This document shows, piece after piece, positions 1 to 6,871 of a stretch of 13,775 bases of DNA. The notes under the pieces were generated by a model that did not search any database, was not told the origin of the DNA, and saw nothing but the letters and a program-made list of their open reading frames with translations. Source of the stretch: Oscillospiraceae bacterium (GTDB lineage: Bacteria > Bacillota > Clostridia > Oscillospirales > Oscillospiraceae); NCBI GenBank assembly GCA_016287555.1, contig JAEFAK010000026.1, forward strand, positions 1 through 13,775. The letters are read 5' to 3'. Numbering within the stretch: the stretch's first letter is position 1; the number at the start of each line of letters is the position of its first letter. The translations under genes and the position numbers were made by a program.

Positions 1-794
1 GCTATTGGGAGCCCGCCTTCTCCGGCCAGATCCGCAAGCCGATGGGCTCCATCCCGACCATCCCCCTCACCGAGCGCAAGGTCATCGCCCGCCGCTGCGC
101 GGCCGAGGTCAAGGAGGGCTACGTCCTCAATCTCGGCGTCGGCATGAGCGCGGACGTCGGCAGCATCCTCGCCGAGGAGGGCTACATCGACCGCATCACG
201 ATGTGCTGCGAGTCCGGCATGATAGGCGGCGTGCCCTGCGCGCTCCCCAGCTTCGGCGCGAGCTATAACCCCGAGGCCGTCGTCGAGCACGCGAGCTCCT
301 TCGATATCATAACGGGCGGCGGCCTGAGCATGACCTGCCTCGGCATGGGCGAGTGCGACGGCCACGGCAACGTCAACGTCTCCAAGTTCGGTCCGCGCCT
401 CACCGGCCCCGGCGGCTTCATCGACATAACGAGCGCGACGCCGAAGGTCGTCTTCTGCGGGACCTTCATGGGCAAGGCCAAGCTCGCCGTCGGCGACGGC
501 AAGCTCACCATCGTCCAGGAGGGCAACGTCAAAAAGCTCGTCGCGGACGTCGAGCAGATCACCTTCGCGGGCAAGTACATCAGGCCCGATCAGGACGTCA
601 CCTACGTCACCGAGCGCTGCGTCATGAAGATGCGCGACGGCAAGATGACCATCGTCGAGATCGCCCCGGGCATCGACCTGCAGAAGGACATCCTCGACCA
701 TATGGACTTCGTCCCCGACATCGCTCCCGACCTAAAGGAGATGGATCCCCGCATGTTCTGCGAGACATGGGGCGGCCTGGCCGACATCTTCTGA
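1..794 (+). CDS. Acyl-CoA:acetate/3-ketoacid CoA-transferase, YdiF type (5' end missing)
   Basis: This is the C-terminal half of a fused alpha-beta family I CoA-transferase, which moves CoA between an acyl-CoA and a free acid such as acetate or a 3-ketoacid in the cytoplasm. The frame is open from base 3 to the TGA at 792-794, about 263 codons. The ATG at 42 is internal, because the codons before it (YWEPAFSGQIRKP) are typical of the linker between the two halves. The signature ESGMIGG carries the glutamate (GAG at 210-212) expected to form the glutamyl-CoA thioester. Downstream are glycine-rich stretches (GGGLSMTCLGMGECDGHGNVNVSKFG) usual for the beta half. Full YdiF-type enzymes have about 520 residues, so roughly half is visible. 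The physiological substrate cannot be read from this part. A strong bidirectional terminator follows. Confidence 0.9.
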   Translation, partial: YWEPAFSGQIRKPMGSIPTIPLTERKVIARRCAAEVKEGYVLNLGVGMSADVGSILAEEGYIDRITMCCESGMIGGVPCALPSFGASYNPEAVVEHASSFDIITGGGLSMTCLGMGECDGHGNVNVSKFGPRLTGPGGFIDITSATPKVVFCGTFMGKAKLAVGDGKLTIVQEGNVKKLVADVEQITFAGKYIRPDQDVTYVTERCVMKMRDGKMTIVEIAPGIDLQKDILDHMDFVPDIAPDLKEMDPRMFCETWGGLADIF

Positions 795-814
795 GTTCTC
801 CCTCAACAACGCAA

Positions 815-846
815 AAAGCTCCCCCGGCACGAGCCGGGGGAGCTTT
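815..846. terminator. Bidirectional intrinsic terminator between convergent genes
   Basis: There is a perfect 14 bp stem (815-828 with 833-846; core CTCCCCCGGC/GCCGGGGGAG) and a 4-nt loop ACGA. A T-rich run (GTTTTTAATT) follows on the plus strand. On the minus strand the hairpin is followed by TTTTTGCG. It therefore ends the CoA-transferase transcript from the left and the leftward PK-C-like gene from the right. Confidence 0.9.
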
Positions 847-855
847 GTTTTTAAT

Positions 856-1446
856 TCAGAACGTCATCTGGATATGGGCGTTGCTGGGATCGGCGGGCTT
901 GCAGAGTATCTCGTGCACGACCGTGTCGAGGATGGCGGCCGAGTAGCACGGCGTTATGACCAGCGCCGCGTCGGAGCCGCGGTGCGTGCCGCCGCAGGAG
1001 ACGACGGGCGTCCCGAACGGGATGGCGTCCGCCTCGAGCGCCATGACGGCGATCTCGAACGCGACCTTGACGCCCTGCCCGAGCGTCCTGAGAGTATCGG
1101 CCATGATCTCCAGCGGATACGTGCCCTTATACTTCGAGCTGAAGGCGCGCTCGCCGGTGCTGAGCGCGTGGGCGGCGGTCACGACGGTCGCGCCGCGCTC
1201 CTCGAGGGACTTCTTGACCTCGGCTGGCATGAGGTTTATGCCCTTGCGCCCCTTGTTGGAGACGCCGCGGACGATGACGACCGGGCCCTCGAAGCCCGTT
1301 TCCGCCGCGAGGTCGAGGACCTTTTCAGCCGTCGGGCCTATGGTCGAGGCGACGACTATGGGGCTGCCGAGCTCCTTGGCCTTTGCGAGGGCGATGCGCA
1401 GCGTCGCCTCGGTGTTCTGGGTGCCGGCTTTTTCAAATAATACCAT
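856..1446 (-). CDS. Pyruvate kinase C-terminal-domain-like protein (MTH1675/AF0103-like), function unknown
   Basis: The protein has 196 residues and is a stand-alone relative of the pyruvate kinase C-terminal (alpha/beta) domain, without the catalytic barrel. Visible family features are the N-terminal FEKAGTQNTEATLRIALAKA stretch, VVASTIGPTAEKVLDLA, a central MPAEVKKSLEERGA, ALSTGERAFSSKYKG, and the late GGTHRGSDAALVITP followed by HEILCKP. From memory the pattern matches the archaeal proteins MTH1675 and AF0103, which have structures but no assigned activity. I prefer the ATG at 1446 over the one at 1455: AAGGA lies 9 nt before the former but touches the latter, and homologues begin near FxKPGxENTE. 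A near-consensus promoter lies directly upstream. There is no signal peptide, so it should be cytosolic. It is not a pyruvate kinase. Confidence 0.85.
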   Translation of the reverse strand: MVLFEKAGTQNTEATLRIALAKAKELGSPIVVASTIGPTAEKVLDLAAETGFEGPVVIVRGVSNKGRKGINLMPAEVKKSLEERGATVVTAAHALSTGERAFSSKYKGTYPLEIMADTLRTLGQGVKVAFEIAVMALEADAIPFGTPVVSCGGTHRGSDAALVITPCYSAAILDTVVHEILCKPADPSNAHIQMTF

Positions 1447-1478
1447 TATCTCCATTCCTTTCCATTTTCTTTTTCTCC

Positions 1479-1507
1479 ATGATACATGGGCGCGGCGCTC
1501 CTGTCAA
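1479..1507 (-). promoter_or_regulatory. Sigma-A promoter of the PK-C-like gene
   Basis: Read on the minus strand, a perfect -35 TTGACA (1507-1502) and a -10 TATCAT (1484-1479, 5 of 6) are separated by exactly 17 bp. The -35 box shares bases with the TGA stop (1504-1506) of the upstream lipoprotein gene. The predicted start is near 1472, giving a leader of about 26 nt that contains the AAAGGA ribosome binding site. Confidence 0.75.
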
Positions 1508-2262
1508 CGGATAAATTCCGCCCCGGCGACGGCGCCGCTGAGGATGGAACATATCTCATTGAAGGCCGACTGCCCGTCCTCCGGCATGTGCTCGGTCGTC
1601 ACGCGGATATAGTCCCCGTCGTCGCCGCGGAATTTGACGACGGTTATCGCCCCCGTCATGCCGACGCCGTCCCTGTCGTTCCACTTGGCCATTTTGTGCT
1701 TTTTGACGGCGCGCATGAGCTCGTCCATGAGCCCGTCGGGCGCCCAATAGGCGCTGTGGGAGGTCGTCGTGCCCTCGGTGCTGCTGCCGGAATAGACGTT
1801 GATGAAATACATCCCCTCGGACTCGTTGACGGTTATCTCGTCGTAAAACGCCTCGCCGACTATGGCGACCGGCGCCTCATAGTAGTCGAACAGGAGCGTC
1901 CCCTCTGTGTCCTCCGGCGCCTGCGGGATATAGACCATGGAATTGCGCGAGGAGAACTCGACCTTCACGTCGTGCTCGGGCATGACGAACTTATAGATGA
2001 GATGCGTCCCCTTGCTCGAGACTTCGGGCATGACGTTCTCCCCGTCGACCGAGAAGGTGTAGTCCGTGTCCGTCGCGAGCGGTATTTTTATGCGGACGGT
2101 CTCCCCGGCGGCGTACTCGTCCCGCTCGTCGGGGAAGGCGCCGCCGAAATCTATCTTATAGAGCGTTTTTTTCGGCGCAGGTCCCGTACAGCCCGCGAGC
2201 CCGACTGCGAGCGCTGCCGCGAGCAGTATCAGCGCGGCGCTTTTCAGCCAACGACGCTTCAT
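1504..2262 (-). CDS. Lipoprotein of unknown function
   Basis: The protein has 252 residues. It starts MKRRWLK, followed by a hydrophobic stretch and the lipobox LAGC with the lipidated cysteine at residue 25, so it should be anchored on the outer face of the membrane. The ATG at 2262 is chosen over the one at 2280 because AAGAAGGGG sits 5 nt upstream and gives a normal type II signal peptide. Residues about 35-100 look beta-rich and contain KFVMPEHDVKVEF, a pattern common in bacterial Ig-like or repeat modules of surface proteins. The C-terminal part (DELMRAVKKHKMAKWNDRDG and DGDYIRVTTEHMPEDG) matches no family I recognise. It follows the membrane protein gene by 14 nt and is probably co-transcribed with it. 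No function can be assigned. Confidence 0.8.
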   Translation of the reverse strand: MKRRWLKSAALILLAAALAVGLAGCTGPAPKKTLYKIDFGGAFPDERDEYAAGETVRIKIPLATDTDYTFSVDGENVMPEVSSKGTHLIYKFVMPEHDVKVEFSSRNSMVYIPQAPEDTEGTLLFDYYEAPVAIVGEAFYDEITVNESEGMYFINVYSGSSTEGTTTSHSAYWAPDGLMDELMRAVKKHKMAKWNDRDGVGMTGAITVVKFRGDDGDYIRVTTEHMPEDGQSAFNEICSILSGAVAGAEFIR

Positions 2263-2276
2263 GCGATCCCCTTCTT

Positions 2277-3494
2277 TCATTGTCCTATAAACCGGAAGAG
2301 CTCAATATAGCCCGGAATGTTGAGCGCGATGACCAGGATGAAGAAGCCCGTCGCGCACCAGGCCGCGGCCCTGCCCGTCTTCTCTCCCGCCTCGGGCGAG
2401 AGCAGCAGCGATACGGCAAGGATCTGAGCGGGCAAATGATGGAGCGAATAGAGGAATGCCTCTTTAAGCCCGTACTGCGCGGCGCCGTGCAGAAGGATAT
2501 TCGCCGCGATGACGGCGAGCGGAGCCCAGAGGCGGCTGTCCCTGCGGAACCTCACGGCCGCGAAAACGAGCGCCGCGAGCCACAGTACGCCCGCGATGAC
2601 GACGGGGACGGACGACGCGGGAATGAAGCTGAGCGCGTCGCCGCCGTAGTCGCCGAAGGGCGAGACGGGCTCCGTTTTCAGCCAGAAGAACGTCGAACCG
2701 AAGAAAGCGAAGAATGTGCGCGCGGCGACCTCGCCGAAGGCGAAGCGGTCGCTGTAGTTGCCGAGACTGCTCTTTGAGCCGGAAAGCAGCGTCGAATAGA
2801 AAACATCTCTTATCGGGAGCGCCGCAGCAAGGGCGCAGAATACCGCAGCGGCCGAGACGATGACGGCGGCGCGTTTCCAGAGCTTATCCCCGCTCAGCAG
2901 GACGATGAGCGCCCAGAGGACGCCGTTAGTCAGCGTGACGCCCGCGGTCAGGACTCCGAGGACGCCCGTCACTATCCAGATATGCCGCCGCGCGAAATAA
3001 AACGACGCCGTCAGCAGCAGCGCGGAGAGGATATAGCTCTCGGCGACGAACGTGAAAAACAGCACGGAAAAAGAAAGCGCGAATATGCCGCACACCGTCA
3101 GCGCGCGAGAGCATTTGAGCTTATAGAGCCCTTCGAGGATGAGGTCGAGGAAAAACGTCGCCAGCACGGAGGCGCACATCTGCATCATTATTATCAGCTC
3201 GTAGTGCCGGCGGAGGCTGATATCCCCGAAGACGGCCTTCTCCAGCCGCGTGAACGCACAGCCGAAGACGATGAGCAGCGGGTGCTTTATAATGCGGGGC
3301 GAATCGTCCAGTTCGGCTGAGAAAAACTCCGTCGAGTAATAATGATCGTCAGCGGAAAAGAGCCGGTCGTTGTGCGTCGGGGAAAAGAGCCCCGTTCTGG
3401 TCAGCAGCAGGAATATCGCGCAGTAGAGCAGCATCAGCGCTATGAAGAATATGAGCCTGCGGCGAAAACCCTCCTTCGTGTTCGTCGCCGTCAC
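2277..3494 (-). CDS. Polytopic membrane protein, possibly GT-C-fold glycosyltransferase
   Basis: The protein has 405 residues with about 10 hydrophobic segments: one near residues 13-32, a dense block at 98-225, then about 255-270, 295-314, 323-340, 350-366 and 375-400. The first extracytoplasmic loop holds an acidic DD pair (49-50) and then KHPLL (70-74). That order recalls the GT-C transferases, which use lipid-linked sugars and carry an acidic motif in loop 1 followed by HPPL-like residues. The similarity is weak and the function is an inference. I chose a GTG start at 3494 with GAGG a few bases upstream. Frames extending further left would run through the promoter at 3519-3547 and into the divergent cupin region. 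It heads a two-gene unit with the lipoprotein. It could instead be an uncharacterised membrane family. Confidence 0.75.
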   Translation of the reverse strand: MTATNTKEGFRRRLIFFIALMLLYCAIFLLLTRTGLFSPTHNDRLFSADDHYYSTEFFSAELDDSPRIIKHPLLIVFGCAFTRLEKAVFGDISLRRHYELIIMMQMCASVLATFFLDLILEGLYKLKCSRALTVCGIFALSFSVLFFTFVAESYILSALLLTASFYFARRHIWIVTGVLGVLTAGVTLTNGVLWALIVLLSGDKLWKRAAVIVSAAAVFCALAAALPIRDVFYSTLLSGSKSSLGNYSDRFAFGEVAARTFFAFFGSTFFWLKTEPVSPFGDYGGDALSFIPASSVPVVIAGVLWLAALVFAAVRFRRDSRLWAPLAVIAANILLHGAAQYGLKEAFLYSLHHLPAQILAVSLLLSPEAGEKTGRAAAWCATGFFILVIALNIPGYIELFRFIGQ

Positions 3495-3518
3495 CTCCCC
3501 TCTTTTGTCTTTATGATC

Positions 3519-3547
3519 AATATACCACACCCCGCCGCGAGTTTCCA
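3519..3547 (-). promoter_or_regulatory. Promoter of the membrane protein-lipoprotein unit
   Basis: On the minus strand, TGGAAA (3547-3542, 4 of 6) and TATATT (3524-3519) are separated by 17 bp. It lies just upstream of the predicted GTG start at 3494 and supports that start over longer frames. Confidence 0.55.
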
Positions 3548-3582
3548 CCGCCGAATGCGCTGGACGGCGGATATTCTCCGTA

Positions 3583-3611
3583 TGGACTTTTGCGCGGATG
3601 CGGTATAGAAT
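3583..3611 (+). promoter_or_regulatory. Promoter of the cupin gene
   Basis: TGGACT (3583-3588) and TAGAAT (3606-3611) are separated by 17 bp. A perfect AGGAGG (3631-3636) follows, 7 nt before the ATG at 3644. It is back to back with the leftward promoter at 3519-3547, with 35 bp between the two -35 boxes. Confidence 0.65.
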
Positions 3612-3643
3612 AAGAAAAAAGAAAACTGCAAGGAGGAAATATA

Positions 3644-4135
3644 ATGGCAACTTTCAGCAACACCGACGGCAAATACGGCGAGCTCATCATGCAGGAGCTC
3701 AAGCTTCCCCCGAACATGTCCTCCCCCGAGCTTCTCGAGCGGTATTCCAGATTCGGCCGCCGCACCCACTGGGTCGACAGCAACAACATCCCCGGCGCGT
3801 TCCAGATGAACACGAGCTGGTGGTTCAAGCCCAACAGGGAAAGCGTCCTCTCCAATCCCAACCAGCAGGTCAGCAAGCCGCATCACCACAGCTATCCCGA
3901 GATACTCGGCTTCTTCGGCTCCGACCCGTATAACCCCTATGACCTCGGCGGCGAGATAGAGCTGCACATCGACGGCGAGATACACCTGCTCACCAAGAGC
4001 AGCATGGTCTTCCTTCCGCCTGAGCTGCCGCACTGCCCGCTCCTTATCAACAGGGTCGACCGCCCGATATTCCACTTCTCCGTCGTCATGAACAGCGTCT
4101 ACGACTGGTCCCGCGACGAAAAGGACGAGAAGTGA
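3644..4135 (+). CDS. Cupin-domain protein
   Basis: The protein has 163 residues with a single cupin beta-barrel in its C-terminal two thirds. The metal-binding signature is visible: HHHSYPE gives histidines 80-82 and Glu86 (cupin motif 1). The second motif region, VFLPPELPHCPL, gives His130, followed by FHFSV. Residues 1-60 are an N-terminal extension with WVDSNNIPGAFQMNTSWWF. A mononuclear metal site is therefore likely, but the reaction, or a sugar- or acid-binding role, cannot be read from sequence. The start is firm: AGGAGG with 7 nt spacing and a promoter just upstream. It is a single-gene unit, bounded by a divergent promoter and a bidirectional terminator, so context gives no functional clue. 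There is no signal peptide, and it should be cytosolic. Confidence 0.85.
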   Translation: MATFSNTDGKYGELIMQELKLPPNMSSPELLERYSRFGRRTHWVDSNNIPGAFQMNTSWWFKPNRESVLSNPNQQVSKPHHHSYPEILGFFGSDPYNPYDLGGEIELHIDGEIHLLTKSSMVFLPPELPHCPLLINRVDRPIFHFSVVMNSVYDWSRDEKDEK

Positions 4136-4146
4136 TCCGAAAACAA

Positions 4147-4184
4147 AAAAGACGGCGTCGGGAACGCTCCCGGCGCCGCCTTTT
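4147..4184. terminator. Bidirectional intrinsic terminator
   Basis: A 17 bp stem (4147-4163 with 4168-4184) contains one A-C mismatch and one G-T pair. It has a 4-nt loop ACGC and is flanked by A-runs on the left and T-runs on the right. It sits between the cupin gene and the leftward thioesterase gene and can end both transcripts. Confidence 0.85.
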
Positions 4185-4186
4185 GT

Positions 4187-4582
4187 TTATTCTTTTTTGA
4201 GCTTCGCGGCCGTTTTCTCCATGAAGCGCGCGGCGGAGATGATATAGCGTTCGTGCGTGCCGCCGCCTATCTTCCCATCATCGTCGAAGGCCTCGACGCG
4301 AAAGACGAGGCGCTTGCCGTCTATCTCGACGAGCGTCGCCTCGGCGCGGACCTTCATGCCTATGGGCGTGGGCGCGTCGTGGGTTATGTCCAGGCGCGTG
4401 CCTACGGTCGACCGGCCCTCTTCGAGCAGGGGCGCGACGACGGAGGCGGCCGCCGTCTCCATAAGGGCGACCATGCTGGGCGTGCTGAACACGGGCAGGC
4501 CGCCGCTTCCGACGGTCGAGGCCGTGTTCGACATGTCTACGAGGACCTCGGCGGTCCCTTTTATTCCGACTTCAAGCGACAT
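4187..4582 (-). CDS. FlK-like hotdog-fold acyl-CoA thioesterase
   Basis: The protein has 131 residues, the size of a single hotdog-fold thioesterase, which hydrolyses an acyl-CoA to the free acid and CoA. The pattern FSTPSMVALME, then TRLDITHDAPTPIGM, then GKIGGGTHERYII matches the family of fluoroacetyl-CoA thioesterase FlK. The FlK triad Thr42-Glu50-His76 appears as Thr34, Glu42 and His68 with identical spacing. FlK Gly69 and Arg120 fall on Gly61 and Arg112 at the same offset. At that offset the FlK lid residue Phe36 is a glycine (G28), so specificity for fluoroacetyl-CoA is not implied. It overlaps the end of the lipoprotein gene by 11 bp, has GGAG 7 nt before its ATG, and is last in the operon. 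The substrate is unknown. Confidence 0.85.
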   Translation of the reverse strand: MSLEVGIKGTAEVLVDMSNTASTVGSGGLPVFSTPSMVALMETAAASVVAPLLEEGRSTVGTRLDITHDAPTPIGMKVRAEATLVEIDGKRLVFRVEAFDDDGKIGGGTHERYIISAARFMEKTAAKLKKE

Positions 4583-5819
4583 TGATCTTCTCCAATCCGA
4601 CTATCTCGCCCGCTTCGTTGAACTGCGCGCGCCAGAGAAAATCGTACTGCGCGGGCGTAAGTCCGTTTTTGTCCTTTTTTCCTTCGAGCCCTTCAGCAGT
4701 CTCGCGGAGGAAGGCCGTGAGCTCCTCTCTGTCGAGCGTCCTGCCGCCGCTTACGGCCTCAAAATCCTCGGCCAAAGGATAGTTTTTCTCCTCGCCGAAG
4801 TTATAGACGAGGCGCATGGCGCTTCGCGTCCCCGCTACGGTCACGTCGCGCGCTACGATGAAGCTCGCGCCGCCCGGGATGTAATCCGAAAAGACATGCA
4901 GCACGGCGCCGGTATCGTCGGCGAAGATGAGCGCGTCGTCGACGAGCTTCCTGCCGGACTCGTCCAGCGCGGGCTCAAGCACGTCATAGCCGTCGAAGCT
5001 GAGGGCAAGGATCTCTCTGACCGCGTCGGGGCAGGAATAAAAGACGACTCCGCCCTCCTGCTCAAAACGCAGGCACTCGCCGGAAAAGCGGAACGTATGC
5101 TGCGATCCGTCGTCCATGATCAGGCGCAGCGTGAACGGCGTCTCGTCGGCGCTGCGCATGGAGAATTCTTCCTCAGTCATGGCGCTGTCCGGTCTTGCGT
5201 TCCGGACGATCTCGGCGGCTCTGCCCGCGACGTCCGGGTCGGCCGAGAAGGATACTCCGCCGCCGTTGTAGGAAAACTCCGCGCCGGTGGCCTCGGCGGC
5301 GTATATCGAGGAGGCGACGGACGCGTCCCCGTCGGCGAGGATGTCGGCGAGAGTCGCGCCGGAGCTCAGCGGGAAGTATATCTGCCAGAGGCCGTAATCG
5401 TCACCGACGATGTACTCCCTCCCCCCGATGTTGACCGAGAGGATATTGAACGAGAAGGAATACTCCCGCCCGTCCCCCATCGTAAAGACGAAGGTCCGGT
5501 CAAAGCCTTCCATCAGCGAGGTGCACTCGTCTCCGACGGTCACCTCGGAAAGCGCCTTAAAGACGGCGTCTATCGTCTCGGCGTCGTAAGCGGGGGACGA
5601 GGCCACGACGCCTTTTTCCGTCGCGATATACGTCACGCGGACGGGTCTGTCGACCTCGTAGTTGGCGGCAAAGACTGTCGCGCGGTCGTCGGTTATGACC
5701 TCAAAGAGCGTCGGTGCGGAAGTGGGCACAGGCTTGGGGACGGGCTGCTTTTTCCCGCAGCCCGTCAGCGCAGCGAGCACGAATAATATAGTCAGTATCA
5801 TCGGAAGGGTCTTTCTCAT
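4572..5819 (-). CDS. Lipoprotein of unknown function with a probable internal repeat
   Basis: The protein has 415 residues. It begins with a short basic stretch (MRKTL), a hydrophobic core and the lipobox LTGC (Cys21), then a proline-rich linker (about 25-36), so it is a surface lipoprotein. The ATG at 5819 is chosen because GGGAGG lies 5 nt upstream. An in-frame GTG at 5834 lacks such a site and would overlap it. Residues about 60-149 and 181-271 look like two copies of one module: each begins with a Y-x-x-x-x-GV strand, then a helix and an F-x-F/L-x-DG-x-x-x-x-F-x-F hairpin. The last 100 residues (TPAQYDFLWRAQFNEAGEIVG) match nothing I know. It lies 34 nt after asnA and overlaps the thioesterase gene, so it is part of the operon. 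No function can be given. Confidence 0.8.
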   Translation of the reverse strand: MRKTLPMILTILFVLAALTGCGKKQPVPKPVPTSAPTLFEVITDDRATVFAANYEVDRPVRVTYIATEKGVVASSPAYDAETIDAVFKALSEVTVGDECTSLMEGFDRTFVFTMGDGREYSFSFNILSVNIGGREYIVGDDYGLWQIYFPLSSGATLADILADGDASVASSIYAAEATGAEFSYNGGGVSFSADPDVAGRAAEIVRNARPDSAMTEEEFSMRSADETPFTLRLIMDDGSQHTFRFSGECLRFEQEGGVVFYSCPDAVREILALSFDGYDVLEPALDESGRKLVDDALIFADDTGAVLHVFSDYIPGGASFIVARDVTVAGTRSAMRLVYNFGEEKNYPLAEDFEAVSGGRTLDREELTAFLRETAEGLEGKKDKNGLTPAQYDFLWRAQFNEAGEIVGLEKINVA

Positions 5820-5853
5820 ATCTGCCTCCCTCACGAATTTCCGTCTGAATGTG

Positions 5854-6858
5854 TCAAAGGAGCATGACGCCAGCGGCAGAGCATATGCGCTGGGTCTCGG
5901 CGTCCCAGATGGAGGCCTGGACCTCGCCTATGTGCGCCTTGCCGAGCAGAAGCATGCAAAGGCGCGACTGGCCTATGCCGCCGCCTATCGTCAGCGGGAG
6001 CTGCCCCGTCAGCACCAGCTCATGGAAAAGGAGCTTCGCCCTTTCCTCGCAGCCGGCGGCCTTGAGCTGGGAGGCCATGGACTTCTCGTCCACGCGAATG
6101 CCCATGCTGCTCAGCTCAAGCGCGAGGCCGAGCGGGGAATGCCACATGAGCAGGTCGCCGTTGAGCTGCCAGTCGTCATAGTCCGGCGCGCGGCCGTCGT
6201 GAGGGGCGCCGGAGGCGAGCGGGGCGCCTATCTTCTCGATGAACACCGTCCCGTTTTCGCGGGTAAAGGCATTCTCGCGCTGCTTTGGCGTGAGGTCGGG
6301 ATAGAGCCTTTCCAGCTCGTCCGAGGTAATGAACTTAACTTCGCGCGTCAGCTCGGTATCGAGCGCGTCGTAGCTCCAGCGGAGCTCGTCGAGCGTGCCG
6401 CAGATGCTTGAAACGATGCGCCGCACCGTCGCCTCGAGATAATCCAGACTGCGCTGCTCGCGGGTTATGACCTTCTCCCAGTCCCACTGGTCGACGTAGA
6501 CGCTGTGGAGATTGTCGAGCTCCTCGTCGCGCCGGATGGCGTTCATGTCGGTAATGAGCCCGTTGCCCGGGAAAAAGCCGTACCTCGCGAGGGCGAGGCG
6601 CTTCCACTTGGCGAGCGACTGGACGACCTCGGCGTCTATGCCCGCGCCGGGTATGTCGAAGCCGACGGGGCGCTCCACGCCGTTGAGGTTGTCGTTGAGG
6701 CCCGTCGAGGGATCGACGAAGAGCGGCGCGGTCACGCGCTTGAGGTGCAGCGCGGAGCAGAGCTTGATCTGGAATACGCTTTTTATCTGTCCGATGGCCT
6801 TCTGCGTGTCGTAGAGGCCGAGCGAGGAGCGGTAGCCCTCGGGAATGAACGTCTTCAT
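5854..6858 (-). CDS. asnA: Aspartate-ammonia ligase (asparagine synthetase A)
   Basis: AsnA makes asparagine from aspartate, ATP and free ammonia, with an aspartyl-adenylate intermediate, in the cytoplasm. Its fold resembles class II aminoacyl-tRNA synthetases. The protein has 334 residues, against about 330 for the E. coli enzyme. Family motifs are complete and in order: GLNDNLNGVERPVGFDI (about 53-69), FFPGNGLITDMNAIRRDE (95-112), LDNLHSVYVDQWDWEKVI (114-131), and near the C-terminus GGGIGQSRLCMLLLGKAHIGEVQ. GGGAGGAAGC lies directly before the ATG at 6858. It begins 13 nt after the amidohydrolase stop and leads into the lipoprotein gene, so it is the second gene of the leftward operon driven from 7818-7846. 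No internal promoter or leader element is apparent. Confidence 0.97.
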   Translation of the reverse strand: MKTFIPEGYRSSLGLYDTQKAIGQIKSVFQIKLCSALHLKRVTAPLFVDPSTGLNDNLNGVERPVGFDIPGAGIDAEVVQSLAKWKRLALARYGFFPGNGLITDMNAIRRDEELDNLHSVYVDQWDWEKVITREQRSLDYLEATVRRIVSSICGTLDELRWSYDALDTELTREVKFITSDELERLYPDLTPKQRENAFTRENGTVFIEKIGAPLASGAPHDGRAPDYDDWQLNGDLLMWHSPLGLALELSSMGIRVDEKSMASQLKAAGCEERAKLLFHELVLTGQLPLTIGGGIGQSRLCMLLLGKAHIGEVQASIWDAETQRICSAAGVMLL

Positions 6859-6871
6859 GCTTCCTCCCTGT

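Noticed and set aside
3568..3580. A short CGGA-N5-TCCG inverted repeat upstream of the cupin promoter.
   Set aside because: Four-base arms are too short to stand out in this GC-rich sequence, and they do not match the CCGAT repeats.
3495..3650. A 52-codon N-terminal extension of the membrane protein, including a hydrophobic stretch.
   Set aside because: It would cover both divergent promoters and the cupin ribosome binding site. The GTG at 3494 has a purine-rich binding site and gives a normal N-terminus.
4257..5786. A 509-codon plus-strand frame opposite the thioesterase and lipoprotein genes.
   Set aside because: It is in codon register with the lipoprotein gene, has no promoter or ribosome binding site, and crosses two genes with clear signals on the other strand.
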